10,839 nt of DNA from Suilimivivens sp964571145 (GTDB lineage Bacteria; Bacillota; Clostridia; Lachnospirales; Lachnospiraceae). The notes under the pieces were generated by a model. The model did no database searches and was not told the origin of the DNA. It saw only the letters and a list, made by a program, of their open reading frames with translations. The translations under genes and the position numbers were made by a program. Positions 5,962-10,839 of this stretch are shown piece after piece. Position 1 is the stretch's first letter, and each line of letters begins with the position of its first letter. The stretch is from NCBI GenBank assembly GCA_964571145.1, contig CAZNAP010000084.1, positions 1 to 10,839 on the forward strand. The letters are read 5' to 3'.

Positions 5962-7107
5962 ATGAGTAAACATTTTGACTATTTAGTTGTGGGTGCCGGT
6001 TTATTTGGATCGGTTTTTTCGTATGAAATGAAGCGACAGGGTAAGTCTTGTTTAGTAATTGACAGACGAAACCATGTTGCGGGAAATATCTACACGAAAG
6101 ACGTGAGAGGCATACCGGTTCATGAATACGGTGCACACATTTTCCATACATCTAATAAGAGCGTATGGGAATATGTGAATCGATTTGCTGAATTTAATCA
6201 CTTCGTCAATTCTCCGATGGCTGTTTATAAAGACGAAATATATAATCTGCCTTTTAATATGAACACCTTTAGTAAGCTTTGGGGTATTAAGACTCCGGAA
6301 GAAGCAAAGCAACATATTGACAAGCAACGCGGAGATGCAGGCATTAACACACCTAAAAATTTAGAGGAACAGGCCATTTCTCTGGTTGGTAGGGATGTTT
6401 ATGAGAAACTGATTAAAGGCTATACCGAGAAGCAATGGGGGCGTGATTGCAAGGAGCTGCCGGCTTTCATTATTAAGAGACTGCCACTTCGTTTTACTTA
6501 CGATAATAATTATTTTTCTGATCCCTATCAGGGCATTCCAATCGGTGGTTACACAGCTATCATCGAGCAGCTGTTACAGGATATTCCCGTGGAATTAAAT
6601 ACAGATTATCGAGAATTTATCAAAATGCAAAAAGAGGCACAGGAAGCAGGAAATGATTACGTTTCCTATGATAAAGTGCTTTATACAGGAATGATTGACG
6701 AATTTTACGATTACAGTCTGGGAAATTTAGGCTATCGTTCGTTACGATTTGAGAAAGAAGATTTGCCGGATTGTGAGAATTATCAAGGTAATGCAGTTAT
6801 CAATTATACGGAAAGAGAAATTCCCTACACACGAATTATCGAACACAAACACTTTGAGTTTGGCGTGGGAGAAGGAACTGTCATTACCAGGGAATATCCG
6901 ACAGACTGGAAACCAGGTGATGAACCGTATTATCCGATTAATGACGACGCAAACAATCAACTTTTCGAGGAGTACAAAAAAATTGCCTCCAAAGAAAAGA
7001 ATGTTCTCTTCGGAGGCAGATTGGGTCAATATCGTTATTATGACATGGACAAAGTTATTGAAAATGCATTGGCAATGGTGCAAGAAGAACTTAGCAATAA
7101 CTATTAA
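5962..7107 (+). CDS. glf: UDP-galactopyranose mutase
   Basis: Flavoenzyme (EC 5.4.99.9) that interconverts UDP-galactopyranose and UDP-galactofuranose in the cytoplasm, providing Galf for surface polysaccharide or glycoprotein. 381 residues, slightly longer than E. coli Glf. The FAD-binding Rossmann motif is GAGLFG at 11-16; further family blocks are HVAGNIYT, HEYGAHIFHT, YNLPFNMNTF, GYTEKQWGRDCKELP, RLPLRFTYDNNYFSDPYQGIPIGGY and, near the C-terminus, GRLGQYRYYDMDKVI, which holds one of the active-site arginines. AAGGAG at 5946-5951 precedes ATG 5962. It follows the small regulator by 27 bp. Its last 17 bp overlap the end of the convergent FliD-like gene and no terminator was seen between them. 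Beside flagellin glycosyltransferases it may feed a Galf-containing flagellin glycan, but a capsule or teichoic-type polymer elsewhere in the genome is equally possible. Confidence 0.96.
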   Translation: MSKHFDYLVVGAGLFGSVFSYEMKRQGKSCLVIDRRNHVAGNIYTKDVRGIPVHEYGAHIFHTSNKSVWEYVNRFAEFNHFVNSPMAVYKDEIYNLPFNMNTFSKLWGIKTPEEAKQHIDKQRGDAGINTPKNLEEQAISLVGRDVYEKLIKGYTEKQWGRDCKELPAFIIKRLPLRFTYDNNYFSDPYQGIPIGGYTAIIEQLLQDIPVELNTDYREFIKMQKEAQEAGNDYVSYDKVLYTGMIDEFYDYSLGNLGYRSLRFEKEDLPDCENYQGNAVINYTEREIPYTRIIEHKHFEFGVGEGTVITREYPTDWKPGDEPYYPINDDANNQLFEEYKKIASKEKNVLFGGRLGQYRYYDMDKVIENALAMVQEELSNNY

Positions 7108-8395
7108 ATAACATACCACTATAGTTGCTTATATGATACGGGGTAGCCAGATTGTGCCCCGGATTCTTATAGGCAACTACTGTTTTATCCACATATTCCA
7201 TAGGGTTAAGCGAAATCTGTTTGGCTTTTCGAAGAATAGAATTAGCAAAATCTCGAACACCTAACAGCGGAACCTGTTGATCTTCACTACTCATAATGGC
7301 TGTCTGGAACTTATCTTGATCTAAATCCATTTGTCCGTTTTCTTCAAAGGTAATGCCAATATTATTCAAACTATGTTGATAATACTGCGAGGTAAGTTCC
7401 ATTTCACTAACTAAACGGCCACTCTTTGGATGCGATTCCAAGTATCGGTTGGCTGCTTCGATAAAGGAATTGTATCCACTTACCAGATTTGAAACATTTT
7501 CTGTTAAGGAATCCAAGTCGGTTTTTAATCCAATTTGTGTGGCTTCTCCTTCAGGACTAATACTATTCAGCGTAAGCTCAAATGCTTTTTCAACAGTAAA
7601 GTGATTGGAAGAAGCAGTACGAGGTTCTCCATTTAACAAAAATTCCGCATTAGCAGCATTGCTAATTACTTGGTTCATGCCCAGATAATCTACAGTTCCG
7701 GTGCGTTTGCTGGTTTTATCATCTGATACTCTGAAAATAGTATCCTTATTTGGCTTTAAGCCGGTATTTGTTGATGAAAGACGAAGAGCAGAATTGCCTT
7801 TCCCATCATCAATAACATCAGCGTCTATGCCAATGTTTGCATTATTAATCAGACGTGACAGACGTTCCTGTAAATCCTTGTTGGTTTCGCCTTCACGAAT
7901 ATTGTATTGAAATTCATAACCCAAGTCATTAATTGTCATATCAAAAGAACAAGCATCGGCCGGGAGACCAATTTTTCCTTCGGAAGGAAGAAATCTACCC
8001 TCGTGAATTTGCTTGGAAGCCAAAGCTGTTACTTCTATATTAAAGGAAGTGGTTTCGCTGTCGTCAGGAAGGTCGCCGATATAGACAGCACTTGCGATAT
8101 CCGAGTTGCTGGAATAAGCAGCTTTTTTGTTGAACATCTTTTGATCATCTAAGCCACCAAGGGATGCAATCGTGTTGTGAAGCAATCTGGCATTCTCTTT
8201 TATGCCCACAGCAAATTCACTGGAGTCTTTGCTATCATCCAGCAAATAAAGAGGGGATTCTTTGTTCAATTTGACAATGGAATTGTATATGCCACGAAGC
8301 TCACTTTTCTTATGTGTATCATATTGCGAGCTTTTGGGCGCATACGTAGTCAGATAATGATTATAGACTGTATTAAGCGCTGCATTATATGCCAT
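7091..8395 (-). CDS. FliD-like (filament cap/hook-associated protein 2-related) protein
   Basis: 434 residues. The central part looks like the beta-rich core of FliD: a FliD_N-type strand block FNIEVTALASKQIHEGRFLP (118-137), FDMTINDLGYEFQYNIREGETNKDLQERLSRLINNANIGIDADV, later FELTLNSISPEGEATQIGLKTDLDSLTENVSNLVSGYNSFIEAANRYL and NNIGITFEENGQMDLDQDKF, as in FliD_C. FliD caps the growing filament and folds flagellin. Both ends are atypical: it starts MAYNAALNTVYNHYL without the usual SGLDTD-type segment, and ends NYSGMLFNSYC instead of the C-terminal coiled coil ending in LLG-like residues, with a terminal cysteine. It could be a divergent cap, a filament accessory protein, or a secreted relative. 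Start 8395 is chosen because AAAGGAGG (8406-8413) is 10 nt upstream; ATG 8452 would add 19 residues spanning that ribosome binding site. It overlaps glf tail to tail. Confidence 0.7.
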   Translation of the reverse strand: MAYNAALNTVYNHYLTTYAPKSSQYDTHKKSELRGIYNSIVKLNKESPLYLLDDSKDSSEFAVGIKENARLLHNTIASLGGLDDQKMFNKKAAYSSNSDIASAVYIGDLPDDSETTSFNIEVTALASKQIHEGRFLPSEGKIGLPADACSFDMTINDLGYEFQYNIREGETNKDLQERLSRLINNANIGIDADVIDDGKGNSALRLSSTNTGLKPNKDTIFRVSDDKTSKRTGTVDYLGMNQVISNAANAEFLLNGEPRTASSNHFTVEKAFELTLNSISPEGEATQIGLKTDLDSLTENVSNLVSGYNSFIEAANRYLESHPKSGRLVSEMELTSQYYQHSLNNIGITFEENGQMDLDQDKFQTAIMSSEDQQVPLLGVRDFANSILRKAKQISLNPMEYVDKTVVAYKNPGHNLATPYHISNYSGMLFNSYC

Positions 8396-8434
8396 AGAAA
8401 CTGCCCCTCCTTTCTTCCTTGAATGGATTGCTGC

Positions 8435-8450
8435 GTCAAAACCGTTTGAC
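8435..8450 (-). promoter_or_regulatory. Leader hairpin of the FliD-like gene
   Basis: GTCAAA (8435-8440), loop ACCG, TTTGAC (8445-8450): a perfect 6-bp inverted repeat inside the predicted leader, about 20 nt before the Shine-Dalgarno on the minus strand. No T-run follows, so it is not a terminator; a regulatory hairpin or operator half-sites are possible. Confidence 0.4.
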
Positions 8451-8482
8451 AATAGGGCATAAAAACCTACTTTTATACGTAA

Positions 8483-8511
8483 ATTCTACCATGAAATGCA
8501 GGAAAAAGCAA
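8483..8511 (-). promoter_or_regulatory. Sigma-A promoter of the FliD-like gene
   Basis: Read on the minus strand: TTGCTT (8506-8511), 17-bp spacer, TAGAAT (8483-8488) preceded by TGG, giving an extended -10. Transcription would start near 8476, leaving a leader of about 80 nt. No sigma-28 box was found upstream of this gene, unlike the flagellins. Confidence 0.65.
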
Positions 8512-8575
8512 GCGAATGTGCGAAAAAACGAGCAGTTGGGCATACTATTTTAATGTTTAGTTTTCATATTGAACC

Positions 8576-9148
8576 ATGGTGGATGAAATTGCAGAAAAAT
8601 GTGAATTGAGGTTAAGCGAGAAATATATCTGTAATACCAAGCAAATGGTAGCAGATGCCATCGGAGTGGAAGTTACAGCTAGAGAAAGAGAACAAATTAT
8701 TAAGATTCTCAGTGATACATACACTTTTAATTTATATAGCAGTTATCCTGTGGAGGAAGGAATTCGCGGTAAACATCTACAGGAAAAAGGCTATGTCGAC
8801 TATGAAACAGAAATGCCTTATATCTTTCATAATAGCAAAATAAATTTGAACATCACATCCAGAACCATTCAGTCCGGAATTCCGCAAAGAGTACTGGATA
8901 TACTGGCATGCGGAGGTTTTTGCCTAACCAATTATCAACCGGAAATAGCAGAATACTTTGAAGATGGAGTGGAATTAGTGATGTATACGGGCTTATCGGA
9001 TTTGGTTGCCAAAGTTGGTTATTGTTTGGAACATGAGCAAGAACGCAAACAAATTGCAGAATGTGGAAATAAGAAAGTGAAAGAGTTCTTTTCGGTGGAA
9101 AAGAGTTTACAAGAAATATTTGGAGTAGTGTTTGAGTCGTCAAATTAA
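8576..9148 (+). pseudogene. CgeB/DUF3880-type glycosyltransferase, C-terminal part only
   Basis: 190 residues equal to the C-terminal half of CgeB-like glycosyltransferases (Glyco_trans_1_2 type): VDEIAEKCE, then VTAREREQIIKILSDTYTFNLYSS (33-56), EMPYIFHNSKINLNITSRTIQSGIPQRVLDILACGGFCLTNYQPEIAEYFEDGVELVMY (79-137) and a helical tail. The EMPYIF...INLN and SGIPQRVLDILACGGF blocks form the nucleotide-sugar site of a GT-B fold. Full-length members have about 180-200 further residues before this; here an in-frame TGA sits at 8570-8572, just before ATG 8576, and there is no Shine-Dalgarno. The N-terminal half was not found in another frame in the 180 bp upstream, which instead hold the promoter and leader of the FliD-like gene. 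I conclude the gene was truncated by deletion. Members of this family are common in flagellin-glycosylation loci of clostridia. A stand-alone half-domain protein is possible but unlikely to be active. Confidence 0.72.
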
Positions 9149-9161
9149 TATACTTGCGAAA

Positions 9162-9179
9162 AATCATTTCAAAATGATT
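9162..9179. repeat. Hairpin similar to the following terminator stem
   Basis: AATCATT (9162-9168), loop TCAA, AATGATT (9173-9179). The sequence is a diverged copy of the stem-loop centred on 9203 (AGTCATT-TCAG-AATGACT), 33 bp downstream. It lacks a T-run of its own. Confidence 0.55.
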
Positions 9180-9188
9180 AATTAGAAG

Positions 9189-9216
9189 GAAAAAGTCATT
9201 TCAGAATGACTTTTTC
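9189..9216. terminator. Intrinsic terminator, usable in both directions
   Basis: GAAAAAGTCATT (9189-9200), loop TCAG, AATGACTTTTTC (9205-9216): 12-bp stem whose arms carry the A-run and T-run. It closes transcripts from the truncated glycosyltransferase and isolates the promoter at 9217, whose -35 box abuts it. Confidence 0.82.
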
Positions 9217-9245
9217 TTGATTAAAACTCGAAAAGAGGATATACT
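9217..9245 (+). promoter_or_regulatory. Sigma-A promoter of the DUF4143 ATPase
   Basis: TTGATT (9217-9222), 17-bp spacer, TATACT (9240-9245). Transcription would start near 9252, only a base or two before the Shine-Dalgarno GGAGG (9254-9258), so the leader is very short. Confidence 0.68.
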
Positions 9246-9265
9246 TAATTCATGGAGGATATGCC

Positions 9266-10564
9266 ATGGAACGAATTATTATGAAAGATTTACTTGACTG
9301 GAAAAGGGAAACCAAGGGCAGGAAACCACTGGTGCTCTACGGTGCCAGACAAGTAGGGAAAACATACATTTTGCAGGAATTTGCAAGAGATTATTATAAA
9401 AATAGTATTTATATCAATTTTGAGAGAATGCCGATTGTAGGTAGTTTTTTTGACGGAGGGTTAAGCCCCGAGCGAATCATCATGCTATTAGAAGAATATT
9501 TCAATCAGCGCATTGTTCCGGAAGAAACTCTGTTGATTTTTGATGAGATTCAGGCGTGTGAGAGAGCGCTGACTTCTTTGAAATATTTTTGCGAAGAAGC
9601 ACCGGAATATCATGTGGTGGCGGCTGGAAGCCTCTTGGGAGTTGCTATAAATCGAGAAAAATACTCTTTTCCGGTAGGGAAGGTAATTACGAAGACGTTA
9701 TATCCATTGCGATTTGACGAGTTCCTTGCCGCGACTGGAAATGGGGCACTTGTAAGATTGATTCAGGAGCATTTTGAACAAATGAAAGAAATGCCGGAGG
9801 CAATACATCAAGAGCTATTGATGTGGTTGCGCAGATATTTTTTTATAGGAGGAATGCCGGCGGTAGTTACGAAATATTTGAATGAAAAGAATTTAGTTAA
9901 CATACCGGAAATGCAGAGTATGATTTTAAGCGCCTATATAGCGGACATGGCGAAGTATCCAACCAATAGCGAAAGCACCAAGATCCAGAATGCATTTAAA
10001 TCTCTGCCTGCACAATTATCTAAGGAGAACAAAAAATTTCAATATAAATTAATAAGAAAAGGCGCAACTGCCAGTTTGTTCGGTAATTCCATAGCGTGGC
10101 TGGAAATGGCCGGCGTAGCACTAAAGTGCGACCGAACAACTCGTGGTGAGTTGCCAATCGGTGTCTTTAGAGATGTGTCAGCTTTCAAACTATATATGGC
10201 TGACGTAGGATTGCTTTCTGCATTTGTAAATATAACGCCCGACAATATTATCAGAGATGAGCTTTCTGACCTTTATAAAGGCACTTTGGCTGAAAATTAT
10301 GTGGCACAAACTTTAAAAGTGCGCCATAAAGAATTATTTTATTGGACCAGTGAGTCACCGGAAGCAGAAGTAGACTTTGTACTGCAGATAGATGGAAAAG
10401 TAGTACCAATAGAAGTGAAATATAATACAAATGTGCATGCAAGGAGCATGAAGCACTTCACATCTATGTATCAACCGGAACGAGCAATCAGATTATCTGC
10501 CAGAAATTTCGGGACGGATGGGAACATTTATGCAGTTCCTTTGTATGCAGCTTTTTGCATTTAA
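9266..10564 (+). CDS. AAA-type ATPase with DUF4143 domain
   Basis: 432 residues. N-terminal P-loop ATPase (AAA_14 type): Walker A GARQVGKT at 26-33, Walker B LLIFDE at 89-94 followed by IQ, and AAGSLLG as a sensor-like block. The C-terminal DUF4143 region holds DVSAFKLYMADVGLL, LAENYVAQTL and, at 368-385, EVDFV...VPIEVKY, whose D370 and E383-x-K385 match the spacing of a PD-(D/E)XK nuclease core, as noted for this family. Length is typical and all motifs are intact. Biological role is not established; these genes are abundant, multicopy accessory genes in anaerobic Firmicutes and Bacteroidetes, with proposed nuclease or defence-like roles. GGAGG (9254-9258) is 7 nt before ATG 9266. It has its own promoter, is flanked by terminators, and has no motility link, so it looks inserted into the flagellin island. 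Confidence 0.93.
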   Translation: MERIIMKDLLDWKRETKGRKPLVLYGARQVGKTYILQEFARDYYKNSIYINFERMPIVGSFFDGGLSPERIIMLLEEYFNQRIVPEETLLIFDEIQACERALTSLKYFCEEAPEYHVVAAGSLLGVAINREKYSFPVGKVITKTLYPLRFDEFLAATGNGALVRLIQEHFEQMKEMPEAIHQELLMWLRRYFFIGGMPAVVTKYLNEKNLVNIPEMQSMILSAYIADMAKYPTNSESTKIQNAFKSLPAQLSKENKKFQYKLIRKGATASLFGNSIAWLEMAGVALKCDRTTRGELPIGVFRDVSAFKLYMADVGLLSAFVNITPDNIIRDELSDLYKGTLAENYVAQTLKVRHKELFYWTSESPEAEVDFVLQIDGKVVPIEVKYNTNVHARSMKHFTSMYQPERAIRLSARNFGTDGNIYAVPLYAAFCI

Positions 10565-10614
10565 TTTGTGCGATTCTGATAGAAAAGTTCTGTTCTAAAA
10601 TATTTAACATTGCA

Positions 10615-10642
10615 TAAAGAATTCGACTCGATTGACCGATAT
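10615..10642 (+). promoter_or_regulatory. Fourth sigma-28 promoter
   Basis: TAAA (10615-10618), 16-bp spacer, ACCGATAT (10635-10642), followed by ATTGTAAG as after the flagellin promoters. It drives either a short RNA that ends at the terminator near 10750 or, by read-through, the gene beginning at 10798. Confidence 0.75.
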
Positions 10643-10681
10643 ATTGTAAGAAGTATAAAAACTGTATTGTGCAAACATCAT

Positions 10682-10706
10682 GGAGGATTATAACGAATAT
10701 TGATAG
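10682..10706 (+). other. Flagellin-like Shine-Dalgarno without a coding region
   Basis: GGAGGATTATAACGA resembles the GGAGGAATAACTATG that starts flagellin 2072-2953, but no ATG follows; TTG 10700 would give six codons only. ATG 10680 gives MEDYNEY and stop, with no ribosome binding site. It looks like a leader that lost its gene. Confidence 0.4.
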
Positions 10707-10712
10707 AAAATG

Positions 10713-10760
10713 AGAGCTGACAATTATATGCAAGAATAAGGTCAGCTTTTTGTTATTTTT
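10713..10760 (+). terminator. Intrinsic terminator between the fourth sigma-28 promoter and the last gene
   Basis: AGCTGAC (10715-10721) pairs with GTCAGCT (10741-10747) over a 19-nt loop, followed by TTTTTGTTATTTTT. Good T-tract, rather long loop. Confidence 0.65.
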
Positions 10761-10797
10761 GTCAGTTTTTTATGAAAAGAAGGCATAGGGATATCGA

Positions 10798-10839
10798 ATG
10801 AGAAAGCAACAAAAGAAACAAACAGAAGATTTTGTGAAT
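10798..10839 (+). CDS. Start of an unidentified gene, cut by the window end
   Basis: ATG 10798 opens MRKQQKKQTEDFVN and runs off the window. AGGG at 10787-10790 lies 7 nt upstream and serves as a modest Shine-Dalgarno. The basic, Gln/Lys-rich start followed by 'EDFVN' is reminiscent of the N-termini of some clostridial flagellin-locus glycosyltransferases, but 14 residues cannot support an assignment. It lies downstream of a sigma-28 promoter, with a terminator in between. Confidence 0.5.
   Translation, partial: MRKQQKKQTEDFVN

Noticed and set aside
6742..7119. Long open frames on both strands inside glf
   Set aside because: Shadows of glf; no start signals and no recognisable domains.
8395..8452. 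Longer start of the FliD-like gene at 8452
   Set aside because: The added 19 codons overlap the leader hairpin and a strong Shine-Dalgarno correctly spaced for 8395.

Overview
The window comes from the low-GC, motile Firmicutes, most likely a gut Lachnospiraceae (Roseburia/Agathobacter/Butyrivibrio relatives). The evidence is the flagellin N-terminus MVVQHNLTAMNSNRMLG, strong AAGGAGG-type ribosome binding sites, AT-rich DNA, sigma-28 (SigD/FliA type) promoters of the form TAAA-N15/16-nCCGATAT, and remnant/accessory families common in that family (Rpn-like nuclease, DUF4143 ATPase, CgeB-like glycosyltransferase). The genus is an inference.

Layout. 1-3005 is a tandem flagellin array on the + strand: the last 52 codons of one flagellin (to 161), a complete 290-residue flagellin (430-1302), a decayed C-terminal piece of an Rpn-type nuclease/transposase (about 1400-1858), and a second complete flagellin of 293 residues (2072-2953). 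Each flagellin ends at a strong hairpin terminator. Both complete genes have a sigma-28 promoter and a leader with a GGA-loop hairpin plus a GGA-containing Shine-Dalgarno, the arrangement used by CsrA on B. subtilis hag mRNA. 3117-5268 is a minus-strand pair of paralogous family-2 glycosyltransferases with C-terminal TPR-like repeats, 28 bp apart, read from a sigma-28-like promoter near 5328-5355. They are good candidates for flagellin glycosylation. 5599-7107 is a + strand pair: a small Cro/CI-type regulator and glf (UDP-galactopyranose mutase). 7091-8395 is a minus-strand FliD-like secreted flagellar protein that overlaps the end of glf by 17 bp and has a good housekeeping (sigma-A) promoter. 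8576-9148 is an N-terminally truncated CgeB/DUF3880-type glycosyltransferase. 9266-10564 is an AAA-type ATPase with a DUF4143 domain, an accessory gene unrelated to motility. 10565-10839 holds a fourth sigma-28 promoter, a flagellin-like Shine-Dalgarno with no gene behind it, a terminator, and the first 14 codons of another gene.

Taken together this looks like a flagellin and flagellin-modification island: filament subunits, candidate glycosyltransferases under the same sigma factor, a supplier of UDP-galactofuranose, and a cap-like protein. Several pieces (Rpn remnant, truncated glycosyltransferase, orphan sigma-28 leader, DUF4143 gene) show turnover. No rRNA, tRNA, CRISPR array or intact insertion sequence was seen. 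All functions are read by eye from sequence; no database search was possible.
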